This document shows positions 7,939 through 16,499 of a stretch of DNA of 61,121 bases, in pieces. This DNA comes from an uncultured Sinobacteraceae bacterium. Its GTDB lineage: Bacteria > Pseudomonadota > Gammaproteobacteria > Nevskiales > Nevskiaceae. Within the stretch, counting starts at the first letter, position 1. Each line of letters opens with the position of its first letter. The stretch covers positions 1-61,121 of the forward strand of contig CAIJRD010000016.1 of the NCBI GenBank assembly GCA_903822975.1, written 5' to 3'. Below the pieces are notes generated by a model. It searched no databases, was not told the origin of the DNA, and was given only the letters and a program-made list of their open reading frames with translations. The position numbers were made by a program, and so were the translations under genes.

Positions 7939-10152
7939 TTAGTGACGCACCAGCACGACCACCGAACCATCGCGGCGAGTCACCGTGACCGCCACTTCGT
8001 TGCCGTGTCGGTGCAGCAGCACATCCGCACTGCCCTGGCTCAACTTCAAGCCGCGCAGATGCAGTTCGTCGATGAAATTCGGCAGCACCGGTTGGTAGAA
8101 GGCGATCTCGCCACTCGCCTCGGAAAGTTCCAGACCGAGACTGGCTTGCAGCAACGACAGGATCGTCGCACTGGCCCATGCCTGCGGTGAACACGCCACC
8201 GGATATTGTGTGGGTGCGTTGCGCTGGCGTCGCGAGAATCCACAGAACAGTTCCGGCAGGCGGCGCAGGTCCATGTAGGTTGCGGCATCGAACAGACCGG
8301 AGAACACCTGCGCGGCTGCCTGCTTTTGTCCATAGCGCGCGAGCCCCAGCGCGATCAGCCCATTGTCGTGCGGCCAGACCGAGCCGTTGTGGTACGACAT
8401 CGGGTTATAGCGCTGCTCGGACAAACCGATCGTGCGGATGCCCCAGCCGCTGAAGCAGGCAGGGCTCATCAGCGTCTGCGCAACACGCTGCGCGCGTTCG
8501 TTGCTGGCAATCCCCGTCAACAAAACTTGACCAGAGTTCGACGACACCACGCGACAGGGCTGCTTGGCGCCATCCAGCGCCAGCGCGTAGACCGAGAGTT
8601 CCTCGCACCAGAAATGCTCCTCGAAACGCTGCCGCAGCGCTTCGGCCTGATCCTGCAACTGCTTGGCGCGCTCGCTGTGCCCGAGCAGGGCAGCCAGCTT
8701 CGCCGCGTGCCGCTTGGCGCCGTAGACGTAGGCCTGCACTTCGCACAGCGCGATCGGCCCTTCGGCGTAGAGACCGTCGCGATGAAACACGGCGTCCTGC
8801 GAATCCTTCCAGCCTTGGTTGGCGAGACCTTCCTTGGTTTGCCGGTAGTACTCGACAAAACCATCGCCGTCGCGATCACCGTAGGTATCGATCCATTGGA
8901 GCGCGGCTTCCGCGTTCGGCCACAGCTTGCGCACGGTTTCGAGATCGCCACTGCGATCGTAGTATTCGCCGAGCAGCAACACGAACAGCGGTGTTGCGTC
9001 CACGCTGCCGTAATAGCGACCGAACGGCACCTCGCGCAGTGCGGCCATTTCGCCATGCCGCATCTCGTGCAGGATCTTGCCCGGTTCAGCATCGCGTTCG
9101 GGCTCGATCGCGGTTGCCTGTGTGAACGCCAGAAATCCGAGTACGCCCTTGGCAATATTGGGATCCAGCCACAGCGTCATCAACGCGGTGATGATGCCGT
9201 CGCGACCGAATGGCGTGCTGAACCAGGGCGTACCCGCGTACGGATACGGGCCTTGCGGCGTATCGGTGATCAGCATGTACAGATCCGACACCGCGCGACG
9301 CGCAATCTCGTTGAACAAGGAGTTCGAACTGTCGATCGTCGCCGCACGGCTGCTCGATAGCCGCAAGGCGCGCCGTGCCGCGCGCATCTGCCGGTAGAAC
9401 TGGCGACCATTCCAATCGTTTTCGATGGCGTCCGGCACACCGATGCGCACGAAGATGCGCCGTGCCTCGTGCGGCTTCAACGTGACTTCGAAACTGGCAC
9501 GCGCCGTGGTCAGGGTCTTCGGCGGCGGATCGAACGCCAGCCGCGTGACGCGCTCGACCTGGTCGAGCCCGACGTAGCGCAGGCTCACACAACGATCGCT
9601 GTCGCGCGCAGCCGAGGATTCACCACGCGCCTTGCGGTGTTCGCCGCGCACCTCGAACAAGTCGGCGAAATCCGACGCGAAGCGCAGCGTCAATCGAACG
9701 CGCAGCGGCTGATCGCTGAAGTTGCGCACCAGCACGCGTTCGAAACACGCGCCCTGCCAGATGAATTTGAGCCGGTGCAGATGAATTTGCTCGCGGCGCA
9801 GCACGATGGCGCCATCGGCGAGCAAATCCGGATTGCTCAAGTCGGCACTGAACACGGCGTTGTCGTCCTGCGTCATCGAACTCAGCAACAGCGGACGCGA
9901 TTCCTCCAGCAGCAATTCCAACTGCGACAGGATTCGCGTGTCGCGGTGGTAAAGGCCTTCGGAGTTGCCCGGCTCGCCGCCGATGTCGCCACGATGATCG
10001 AACACCGCAAACGTGTCGCCGTGTTTCAGCGTGCGGGTGCGGCGCTCCTGCAGGGATGCACTCGCGGCAATGTGGAACTGCGCGACGGGCGCATCCTCAG
10101 CGGCTCGGATCGCCGCTTCCGGGTCCACGAATACCGATTCCGGTGAATTCAC
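7939..10152 (-). CDS. Glycogen-debranching-type amylo-alpha-1,6-glucosidase
   Basis: 737-aa enzyme. An N-terminal beta-sandwich domain (about 30-250; glycogen debranching N-terminal type, with HGDTFAVFDHRGDI) is followed by an (alpha/alpha)6 glycoside-hydrolase domain with TPFGRDGIITALMTLWLDP, ANQGWKDSQDAVFHRDG and MSYHNGSVWPHDNGLIALG. These are hallmarks of the bacterial amylo-alpha-1,6-glucosidase family, which trims alpha-glucan branches. The start is GTG 10152 with a strong AGGAG seven bases upstream; an earlier in-frame start at 10299 lacks this. It is divergent from a GT4 glycosyltransferase, which suggests shared control of a glucan or glucoside pathway. No glgA, glgB or glgP is nearby. 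Confidence 0.9.
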   Translation of the reverse strand: MNSPESVFVDPEAAIRAAEDAPVAQFHIAASASLQERRTRTLKHGDTFAVFDHRGDIGGEPGNSEGLYHRDTRILSQLELLLEESRPLLLSSMTQDDNAVFSADLSNPDLLADGAIVLRREQIHLHRLKFIWQGACFERVLVRNFSDQPLRVRLTLRFASDFADLFEVRGEHRKARGESSAARDSDRCVSLRYVGLDQVERVTRLAFDPPPKTLTTARASFEVTLKPHEARRIFVRIGVPDAIENDWNGRQFYRQMRAARRALRLSSSRAATIDSSNSLFNEIARRAVSDLYMLITDTPQGPYPYAGTPWFSTPFGRDGIITALMTLWLDPNIAKGVLGFLAFTQATAIEPERDAEPGKILHEMRHGEMAALREVPFGRYYGSVDATPLFVLLLGEYYDRSGDLETVRKLWPNAEAALQWIDTYGDRDGDGFVEYYRQTKEGLANQGWKDSQDAVFHRDGLYAEGPIALCEVQAYVYGAKRHAAKLAALLGHSERAKQLQDQAEALRQRFEEHFWCEELSVYALALDGAKQPCRVVSSNSGQVLLTGIASNERAQRVAQTLMSPACFSGWGIRTIGLSEQRYNPMSYHNGSVWPHDNGLIALGLARYGQKQAAAQVFSGLFDAATYMDLRRLPELFCGFSRRQRNAPTQYPVACSPQAWASATILSLLQASLGLELSEASGEIAFYQPVLPNFIDELHLRGLKLSQGSADVLLHRHGNEVAVTVTRRDGSVVVLVRH

Positions 10153-10560
10153 GCGCAGGCTCCTGTGGTTTATCGGGTCGATGGCGGCACGGTTCGAAGC
10201 CCAGTGGGGCTTGTACGCGAAACTGGCCAGCCGCGCGCGCAGCGATGCGCTTTGAGCGCGCGCCTGTTTAAGAGTCGCCGTCGCGCATTCCGTTCCCACT
10301 TAATTCGATCTCGTATTTTGGTGCGGCATTTCGATTCGGCATTTCGATTCGGCATTTTGAAACGGCCGTCTCGGTCAAATGCCGTTGAATGCCTCCGGCT
10401 GAACAGTGCAGGTGGACAAATTCATTTGCGGACCGTCGTTTGTGCATCCGGCGGAACTGATTCGGGCTGCATACGTCCAAAGCCCGATACGTCGATCGTC
10501 GCCGGACCGCGCCTACGTGCGGCCGCCCCGCCACAACGTCTTAATAAAACGGAATAAAAA
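10153..10560. other. Divergent promoter region, AT-richer than surroundings
   Basis: 408 bases between the debranching-type enzyme (minus) and the GT4 gene (plus), with no gene. It contains a 13-bp tandem repeat (10324-10361) and ends in the AT-rich CTTAATAAAACGGAATAAAA just before the GT4 start. I cannot assign promoters with confidence. Confidence 0.5.
10324..10361. repeat. 13-bp tandem repeat, three units
   Basis: CGGCATTTCGATT at 10324-10336 and again exactly at 10337-10349, then a third degenerate unit to 10361. Its position in the shared upstream region of two divergent genes makes a regulatory role possible, but slippage-generated filler is equally likely. Confidence 0.85.
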
Positions 10561-11607
10561 ATGAAGATCGCGCAAGTTGCGCCGCTCACCGAGGCTGTGC
10601 CGCCGAAGCTCTACGGCGGCACCGAACGAGTGGTGGCCTACCTCACCGACGCACTGGTTGAACTCGGGCACGAAGTCACGCTGTTTGCTTCCGGCGACAG
10701 CCTCACCAAGGCCAAGCTTGCGCCGATCTGGCCGCGCGCGCTGCGACTCGATCCGAGCGTCAAGGATCACCTCGCACCAATCTTCATGGAACTCGAAACG
10801 GTTGCGCGTCGCGCCGACGAGTTCGACGTGATCCACGCGCATCTCGATTACTTCGGCTATCCGTTGCTGCGTCGCCTCAACGTGCCTTCGGTGACGACGC
10901 TGCATGGCCGCCTCGACCTGCCCGAACTGCCGCCGCTGTACGGACTCTACGGTGACATACCGGTGGTCTCGATCTCGGACTCACAACGAGAACCGCTGCC
11001 GCAAGCGAACTATGTCGCAACGATTCATCACGGCCTGCCGAAAAATTTGCTCGCGCAGGGCGACGGCGCAGGCGGCTATCTCGCCTTTCTCGGCCGTATT
11101 TCACCGGAAAAAGCACCGGATGCGGCGATCCGCATCGCGGCCAAATCCGGCATGCCGTTGAAGATCGCCGCCAAGATCGATCGCGTCGATCAGGAATATT
11201 TCAACAGCACGATCGAGCCGCTGCTGTCGCAGGCCCACGTCGAATTCATCGGCGAGATCGGCGAGCATCAGAAAAGCGAATTCCTCGGCAACGCAGCCGG
11301 CCTGGTGTTCCCGATTGCCTGGCGCGAACCCTTCGGCCTGGTGATGATCGAGGCGATGGCCTGCGGCACGCCGGTAATCGCCTTCGAAAACGGCTCGGTC
11401 CCGGAAGTCATCGAACACGGCGTAACCGGCTTCATCGTGCAGAACGAGAACGAAGCCGCCGACGCGGTCAAGCAGATCCACACGCTCGACCGCAGCCGCA
11501 TCCGCGCCGAATTCGATCGTCGTTTCACCGCGCACCACATGGCCGAAAACTATCTGGCGCTGTACGCGCGGCTGGCCAAGGCGAAGAAGCACGGCACTCA
11601 GCTGTAG
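10561..11607 (+). CDS. GT4-family glycosyltransferase
   Basis: 348-aa GT-B fold retaining glycosyltransferase. The N-terminal Rossmann half starts MKIAQVAPL with an acceptor loop PPKLYGGTERVV. The C-terminal half has the GT4 donor-site block AWREPFGLVMIEAMACGTPV, including the EX7E-type glutamates, then ENGSVPEVI. It is predicted cytosolic and uses a nucleotide sugar to glycosylate a glucan or a small acceptor; donor and acceptor are unknown. It is paired head-to-head with the debranching-type enzyme. The start ATG 10561 has a modest GGA eight bases upstream. Confidence 0.9.
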   Translation: MKIAQVAPLTEAVPPKLYGGTERVVAYLTDALVELGHEVTLFASGDSLTKAKLAPIWPRALRLDPSVKDHLAPIFMELETVARRADEFDVIHAHLDYFGYPLLRRLNVPSVTTLHGRLDLPELPPLYGLYGDIPVVSISDSQREPLPQANYVATIHHGLPKNLLAQGDGAGGYLAFLGRISPEKAPDAAIRIAAKSGMPLKIAAKIDRVDQEYFNSTIEPLLSQAHVEFIGEIGEHQKSEFLGNAAGLVFPIAWREPFGLVMIEAMACGTPVIAFENGSVPEVIEHGVTGFIVQNENEAADAVKQIHTLDRSRIRAEFDRRFTAHHMAENYLALYARLAKAKKHGTQL

Positions 11608-11700
11608 CGCATGCATCACACGCGGCGCGGTTGACGCCGCAGTCTGCGGCTGGCCAGAATGCAGTCAGCGCCACATCGGCGCAGCCATGCGAAAAACTGC

Positions 11701-12423
11701 ATGCCAAAAGGCGCCGCGCAACTCGCCCTGTTTGCGGATCTGCCGCCGCCGGCGCGTCAACGCAAGAGCGCCACACGCACGCGTTACATTTTCGCGCTGT
11801 GGCCATCCGATTCGACACGGCAGCGGCTCGCACAGACTGCCGCGACGATTCCACCCGGCAGCGCGCGCAGCAGTCGCATCAAGCCGGAGCGCTATCACCT
11901 GACCTTGGCGTTTCTGGGTCCGCTGCAAACCGCGCAGTTGAACGCGGCGTTGAAGGCCGGTTCGACGGTCGACGCCGCGGCCTTCGCGCTGACGCTCGAT
12001 CGCGTCGGCTATTTCGAAAACGCAGGCGTCGCCTGGATCGGTCCACAGCAGGTGCCGCCGGGCTTGTTGCGGCTCAAGGCCGAGCTCGATCGCGAATTGC
12101 TGCACCTGGGATTGCCGGTCGAACGCGGCAGCTTCGCGCCGCATGTGTCTTGCCTGCGCGGGCTGGACGACGCACCCGATGCGGATGCCCCGCGGATCGA
12201 TTGGCTTGTGGATGAATTCGTGCTGATGCGCAGCGCGAAGCGGGATGGCATCAGCGTCTACCAAAGGCTCGGACGCTGGCCACTGCGCGCGGCATTGATC
12301 GCGCTGTCGTCTATGACCACGCCCGATGCCACGATCGATTTTTCGATGAATCCGTCGATGAATCCGACGATCGCCCCGTCGAACAGTCCTTCGATCACGC
12401 CCGGGGCCGATCCGAGCGTCTAG
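11701..12423 (+). CDS. thpR: RNA 2',3'-cyclic phosphodiesterase (ThpR/LigT family)
   Basis: About 240-aa 2H phosphoesterase, which opens 2',3'-cyclic phosphates to 2'-phosphates in RNA or nucleotides. Both catalytic His motifs are visible: YHLTLAFLG near residue 66 and PHVSCLRG near 143. ATG 11701 (MPKGAAQLALFADL) is chosen over ATG 11659, which adds only unrelated basic residues. The last 40 residues are an unusual Ser/Asn/Pro-rich tail built from 12-bp DNA repeats (TCGATGAATCCG at 12343-12366, then degenerate) absent from typical family members, which end near residue 190-200. It is convergent with the EcsC gene, 30 bases away. Confidence 0.85.
   Translation: MPKGAAQLALFADLPPPARQRKSATRTRYIFALWPSDSTRQRLAQTAATIPPGSARSSRIKPERYHLTLAFLGPLQTAQLNAALKAGSTVDAAAFALTLDRVGYFENAGVAWIGPQQVPPGLLRLKAELDRELLHLGLPVERGSFAPHVSCLRGLDDAPDADAPRIDWLVDEFVLMRSAKRDGISVYQRLGRWPLRAALIALSSMTTPDATIDFSMNPSMNPTIAPSNSPSITPGADPSV
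12343..12402 (+). repeat. Degenerate 12-bp repeats in thpR tail
   Basis: TCGATGAATCCG occurs twice in direct succession (12343-12366), then degenerate 12-base units follow. In frame they encode repeated Ser-x-x-Pro blocks at the extreme C-terminus of the ThpR protein. This looks like replication-slippage extension of the reading frame. Confidence 0.7.
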
Positions 12424-12453
12424 TCGTTATTCGTAAGTCTTTGTCGCTAGTCT

Positions 12454-13308
12454 CTAGTCGCCGTACGCATGCGTCAGCGCCGCGCTTCCCGGCAGCTCAC
12501 CGTACTTGTTGCGCAGCCAGCGCATCTGGAACACGCGCTGCGCGTTGCGCGCGACATCGTGCAGATACCAGGCATTGATCGATCCGCCGATCAGGATGCC
12601 AGTCACCGGCACCGCACCGGCCGCACTGCTCCAGCCGAGGCGTTTGGCCAGTTGCCGCGCGACGTTGTTGAGACTCAGCGTCGCCGCATCCTTGGCGAGC
12701 TCGCGTTGCGCGGCGCGCTCCACACCTTCGCGCCACTGCGCGGTGTGGCGCTGCGACTCGTGCTCGATCGCCTGCAAGGCGGCGTGCTTTTCGTCGGCAT
12801 CGTTGGCCGAGGCCAGCGCGAAGATGGCGATCGGCAAACGCCGTTGCAGCGTTGCAGAGCAATCCTCGCCATAACTCAGCCCGACGCGATGAATCGTACG
12901 CAGCGTCTGGATCAGCAGCGCCGGCACATCGGCAATCATGCCGAGTCCGCCTGCAATGCCGAGCGCACCGCCGCTGATTCCGGCCAGCGTGATCGCGCGA
13001 CGACTCACCGCCGCAGCCGCACGGTCGCATTGTTCGAGCGGCAGTGCGCGCAGCTCTTCCAAAGTATCGACGCCGGCGCGACGCAGAATCGAGCGACGAT
13101 CGCTGAGGCGAACCGCCGTGCCGTGCGCCATGTCCAGCGCCAGTTTCAGCGCCGCGGTCGGCACCACGCGCTGCACCGTTTTCGCGGCCGCACCGCGCGC
13201 CTTGCCCAGCGTGCGCGTTGCCGGTCCGGGCACTTCGTCGAGCCACTCGCGGATCGCGGCCAGTTGTTCGCGTTCGTAAATCGTCAGCATTTCTTCGTTC
13301 AAGCGCAC
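12454..13308 (-). CDS. EcsC family protein
   Basis: 284-aa EcsC-family protein of unknown biochemical function; in Bacillus EcsC lies beside an ABC transporter. Seen here: a N-terminal helical region (YEREQLAAIREWL), a Gly/Ala-rich amphipathic core with two weakly hydrophobic stretches (ISGGALGIAGGLGMIADVPALLIQTLR and AAGAVPVTGILIGGSINAWYL), and an alpha-helical tail. The start could be GTG 13308 or ATG 13290. It is divergent from the NRDE gene with only 32 bases between starts. No ABC transporter is adjacent. Confidence 0.8.
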   Translation of the reverse strand: MRLNEEMLTIYEREQLAAIREWLDEVPGPATRTLGKARGAAAKTVQRVVPTAALKLALDMAHGTAVRLSDRRSILRRAGVDTLEELRALPLEQCDRAAAAVSRRAITLAGISGGALGIAGGLGMIADVPALLIQTLRTIHRVGLSYGEDCSATLQRRLPIAIFALASANDADEKHAALQAIEHESQRHTAQWREGVERAAQRELAKDAATLSLNNVARQLAKRLGWSSAAGAVPVTGILIGGSINAWYLHDVARNAQRVFQMRWLRNKYGELPGSAALTHAYGD

Positions 13309-13340
13309 TCCGGGGTTCCAGCGTGGTCCTACACTAACGT

Positions 13341-14126
13341 ATGTGTTTGATCACTTTTGCCTGGAACGTTCACCCGCAGTGGCCTTTGGTGCTGGCAGCC
13401 AATCGCGACGAATTCCATGCGCGCCCGACGGCGGCGTTGGCGCGCTGGGACGATGCACCACAGATTGCCGGCGGCCGCGACCTGCGCGAAGGCGGCGGCT
13501 GGCTCGCGCTGGATGCGCACGCGCGGCGGCTGGCGGCCGTGACCAACTTTCGCGAGCCGCCTCCGCCACATGGCCTGCGCTCGCGCGGCGCGCTCATATC
13601 CGGTTTTCTGCGCGCACCGGAATGCGCGGCCGGTTTTGCCGCGCAACTCGACGCTGAATCCCCCGCATACGGGCCGTTCAACTTGTTGCTGTGGGACGGC
13701 GCCGAACTGCTGTACGCCAGCAATCGGCCGATGCCGCGATGGGAGTCGGTGCCTTCGGGCCTGCACGGCTTGTCGAACGGTTCCTTGGAAACGCACTGGC
13801 CGAAAGTGCAGCGCGTAACGGCCGCACTCGGCGACTGGCTGTCGCAGCTACCGACGCAGTCGAGCGTACTGCCCGCGTTGCCCGCACTTGAACCTTTGTT
13901 CGCCGCGCTCGCCGACGAGCGTCGTGCAGCCGATGCCGAATTGCCGCAGACCGGCGTCGGGCTCGAACTCGAGCGCATGCTGTCGCCGCCCTTCATTCGC
14001 GGCGATGCCTACGGCACGCGCGCGAGTTCAGTCGTACTGATCGGGCGCGAACAAACGCTGTTCGTCGAGCGCCGCTTCGGACCCAATGGCTCCGCACTGG
14101 GCGAGACCGCGTTGGCCTTGCCATAG
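13341..14126 (+). CDS. NRDE/TANGO2 family protein
   Basis: 261-aa protein of the TANGO2 (transport and Golgi organisation 2)/NRDE family. It begins MCLITFAW, the family's conserved Met-Cys start, and has the name-giving NRDE at residues 21-24, followed by GGRDLREGGGWLAL and TNFREP. The fold suggests an N-terminal-nucleophile-like enzyme. Eukaryotic and bacterial members have been linked to haem trafficking and lipid metabolism, but the reaction is unsettled. It is convergent with the pteridine reductase gene. The divergent gap to the EcsC gene (13309-13340) must contain both promoters. Confidence 0.88.
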   Translation: MCLITFAWNVHPQWPLVLAANRDEFHARPTAALARWDDAPQIAGGRDLREGGGWLALDAHARRLAAVTNFREPPPPHGLRSRGALISGFLRAPECAAGFAAQLDAESPAYGPFNLLLWDGAELLYASNRPMPRWESVPSGLHGLSNGSLETHWPKVQRVTAALGDWLSQLPTQSSVLPALPALEPLFAALADERRAADAELPQTGVGLELERMLSPPFIRGDAYGTRASSVVLIGREQTLFVERRFGPNGSALGETALALP

Positions 14127-14148
14127 ACGACCGCGCGGCTCGCGCAAC

Positions 14149-14168
14149 GCTTGCGAAACTGCGCAAGC
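14149..14168. terminator. Stem-loop between convergent genes
   Basis: GCTTGCG (14149-14155), loop AAACTG, CGCAAGC (14162-14168). It lies 22 bases after the NRDE stop and before the end of the opposing reductase gene, a position suited to a bidirectional terminator, but no U-tract follows. Confidence 0.35.
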
Positions 14169-14262
14169 CGCCCGGCCCTTCTCGGTCGACGCAATTGACG
14201 CATTGCTTGCTGGGCGGCGAGCGGCTACTGACGCAGCAGAACGCAGCAGACGATTGAGACGC

Positions 14263-15048
14263 TCAGGCGAGACGCCGACCACCATCCACCGGCACCACCA
14301 CGCCGGTAACGTAGCTCGCCGCCGCCGACGCGAGGAACACCACCACCGCGGCAATTTCGTCGGGACTGGCGAAGCGCGCCAGCGGAATGTGCGGCAACTG
14401 CTGCTGCTTGTCGGCGAGATCCGCCAGTTCCGAAGCTGTGGGTTGCGCATGGACTTCGGCGAGCACATGTCCCGGCGCAACGCCGTTGACGCGCACCGAT
14501 GGCGCCAGCTCCAAGGCAAGGGTTTCGATCAGGCTCCAGTGCGCACGCTTCGCCCCGGCATAGGCCGAGTGGCCACGCCGGGGCGCGGCCACGGCATGAA
14601 TATCCAGCACGCCGACAATCGCGCCGCCGCTCGCCTCCAGATACGGCTGGCAGGCCTGCGCGAGGAACAAGGGCGCCTTGAAGTTGCTGCCGACCAGATC
14701 GTCGAAATGCGCTTCGCTGAGCTGTGCCAGCGGTGTGGCGTAATAGCTCGAGGCGTTGTTGACCAGCAGGTCGAGCCGGCCCCAGCGCTGCTGCGCGGCT
14801 TGCGCCAAGCCCTGTAATTGCTGCACTTCGAGCAGATTCGCGGCGAGCACGTCGGCGGAATCCGCGCGCGTCTGGTTCAGGCTCGCGGCCAGCGCCTGCG
14901 CCTCGTCGGCGGAGGCGCGGTGATGAATCAGCACGCGATAACCCTGCGCGTGCAGGGCACGCACGATGGCAGCGCCAATGCGGCGTCCGCCGCCGGTGAC
15001 GAGGGCAACCGGTGATGTCTCCGCCGCAGCATCCGCGCGCAAAACCAT
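14263..15048 (-). CDS. Pteridine reductase-like SDR (FolM type)
   Basis: 261-aa short-chain dehydrogenase/reductase. The nucleotide-binding TGGGRRIG near residues 18-25, followed by HHRAS, is typical of NADPH-using pteridine reductases (FolM/PTR1), which reduce dihydromonapterin or dihydrobiopterin. Also present are NNAS, the YxxxK pair in YAGAK, and an Asp (VLDIHA) where classical SDRs have the catalytic Ser, as in PTR1. The C-terminus ends in GVVVPVDGGRRLA. The start ATG is preceded by AGGGAG. It is divergent from uppP. Confidence 0.87.
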   Translation of the reverse strand: MVLRADAAAETSPVALVTGGGRRIGAAIVRALHAQGYRVLIHHRASADEAQALAASLNQTRADSADVLAANLLEVQQLQGLAQAAQQRWGRLDLLVNNASSYYATPLAQLSEAHFDDLVGSNFKAPLFLAQACQPYLEASGGAIVGVLDIHAVAAPRRGHSAYAGAKRAHWSLIETLALELAPSVRVNGVAPGHVLAEVHAQPTASELADLADKQQQLPHIPLARFASPDEIAAVVVFLASAAASYVTGVVVPVDGGRRLA

Positions 15049-15134
15049 AGTCCCTCCTTTATCCTGTCTGTGTGCCCGTGCCTGCGCTCAAGCGCGGCGA
15101 TGATGGCACGCCTCCTCCTTCCGGAACATTCTTC

Positions 15135-15932
15135 GTGAGCGATCTCGTTCAAGTCATTCTGCTCGGCATCATCGAGGGCATTACCGAATTCCTGCCGATC
15201 TCGAGCACCGGGCATCTGCTGATCGCCGAACAGCTCGGTCTCGGCGCGCGCTCCGATGTTTTCAACGTGGTGATTCAGGCGGGTGCGATTCTCGCGGTCA
15301 CAGTGATCTACTGGCCGCGCATCTGGACGCTGTTGACCGGATTGGGCGATGCACAGACGCGCGCTTACGCGTCGAAACTCACGGTCGCCTTTCTCATCAC
15401 GGCAGTATTGGGCCTGATCGTCACCAAGCTCGGCTTCAAACTGCCGACCGAACTCACGCCGGTCGCCTGGGCGCTGGTGATCGGCGGCGTCTGGATGATG
15501 GCGGCGGAATGGTTCGCAGCACGACGGCCGAACGTCGCGCAGATTGCGTGGACCGCTGCGATCGTCGTCGGACTTGCGCAGGTCGTGGCCGGTGTGTTTC
15601 CCGGCACATCGCGCTCAGCCGCGACGATCTTCGCGGCGATGCTGGTTGGCGGCGCCAATCGCGTGGTGGCGACCGAATTCGCGTTCCTCGTCGGCATCCC
15701 GACGATGTACGCGGCGAGCGCGCTGGAACTGTTCAAAGCGTATAAAGCCGGCGGTCTGAATGGCGGCGAGAACTGGAGCGATCTCGGCATCGCCTTCGTC
15801 ATTTCCACCGTGGTTGCCTTCATCGCGGTGAAGTGGCTGCTGCGCTACATCCAGAGCCATCGCTTCACCGTGTTCGCCGCCTACCGCATCGCGCTCGGTG
15901 CGGCGCTGCTGCTATTTCTGCCGGCCGGTTAG
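15135..15932 (+). CDS. uppP: Undecaprenyl-diphosphatase UppP
   Basis: 265-aa integral membrane phosphatase that recycles undecaprenyl pyrophosphate for peptidoglycan and other envelope polymers; it also confers bacitracin resistance. The two signature blocks are present: EGITEFLPISSTGHLL (14-29) and PGTSRSAATI near 155. There are about seven hydrophobic helices. I start at GTG 15135 (VSDLVQVILLG), matching family length. An in-frame GTG at 15072 would add 21 polar residues not expected before the first helix. The last 21 bases overlap the 3' end of the convergent minus-strand gene. Confidence 0.93.
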   Translation: MSDLVQVILLGIIEGITEFLPISSTGHLLIAEQLGLGARSDVFNVVIQAGAILAVTVIYWPRIWTLLTGLGDAQTRAYASKLTVAFLITAVLGLIVTKLGFKLPTELTPVAWALVIGGVWMMAAEWFAARRPNVAQIAWTAAIVVGLAQVVAGVFPGTSRSAATIFAAMLVGGANRVVATEFAFLVGIPTMYAASALELFKAYKAGGLNGGENWSDLGIAFVISTVVAFIAVKWLLRYIQSHRFTVFAAYRIALGAALLLFLPAG

Positions 15933-16376
15933 CGGGTCGTTCTGCGAGAGGGTTTCGATCACCAGCCGCTGGTAGCGCTGCGCCAGCGAAATCGGTCCAC
16001 GACGCAGGACGCGCATCACGCGCTCGGCCTGTTCGTCATTCTCGGCCTTGATCAGCAGGAAGTGGCAGCCCTTGGCCGCGAGATCGCGGTGCAGTTCGAT
16101 CATCTTCAAGGTCGAGCCGATCGACGACAGCAGCGTGGCCTGGTCGAGCCCGCGCTGCGATCCTTGACGCACGGTATCCGCCGAATAGGCCAGACAGTCG
16201 TCTTCCGCAAAGCCGCTGTCCAGCAGGCCTTTGCGGGCGGTCGCCGCGCTCGTCTCATCCGGGAAGGCCGCGAAGATGTTTCCGGTGGGATAAAAATCGC
16301 CGAAGTCCTGACCGTGCTCGTGAAACTGCTCAAACGCAGGCTTATTCGAGGCGGATACAACTTTTGAGGTGGTCAT
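15912..16376 (-). CDS. Conserved-looking soluble protein, unknown function
   Basis: 154 aa, not recognised. The body (about 30-125) looks like an alpha/beta domain: NIFAAFPDETSAATARKGLLDSGF, then a second beta-alpha unit CHFLLIKAENDEQAERVMRVLRR. This resembles two ferredoxin-like halves, as in some general-stress proteins that sense or bind small ligands. No signal peptide or membrane helix. Start ATG 16376 has GGAG ten bases upstream; an ATG at 16448 would run through the palindrome region. Its 3' end overlaps uppP by 21 bases in convergent orientation. Confidence 0.7.
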   Translation of the reverse strand: MTTSKVVSASNKPAFEQFHEHGQDFGDFYPTGNIFAAFPDETSAATARKGLLDSGFAEDDCLAYSADTVRQGSQRGLDQATLLSSIGSTLKMIELHRDLAAKGCHFLLIKAENDEQAERVMRVLRRGPISLAQRYQRLVIETLSQNDPLTGRQK

Positions 16377-16448
16377 GGGATGCACGCTCCGTGAGGCTAC
16401 CCTTATGCGACACCCCCGCAGCGCGTTTAATTCCAGTGAATCGACCAA

Positions 16449-16480
16449 CGCGCGGAACCACGCGCGCGTGGTTCCGCGCG
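16449..16480. repeat. Perfect 32-bp palindrome
   Basis: CGCGCGGAACCACGCG (16449-16464) is followed immediately by its exact reverse complement (16465-16480). As RNA it would form a hairpin of about 14 bp with a four-base loop. It lies 19 bases beyond the stop of the 53-aa gene and 73 bases before the start of the 154-aa gene, both minus strand. It may terminate the former, attenuate the latter, or bind a dimeric protein. Confidence 0.9.
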
Positions 16481-16499
16481 CAAGCTGGATTTGCAGTGC

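Noticed and set aside
15072..15134. Earlier GTG start for uppP
   Set aside because: It adds 21 polar residues before the first membrane helix, unlike family members, and crowds the divergent reductase start.
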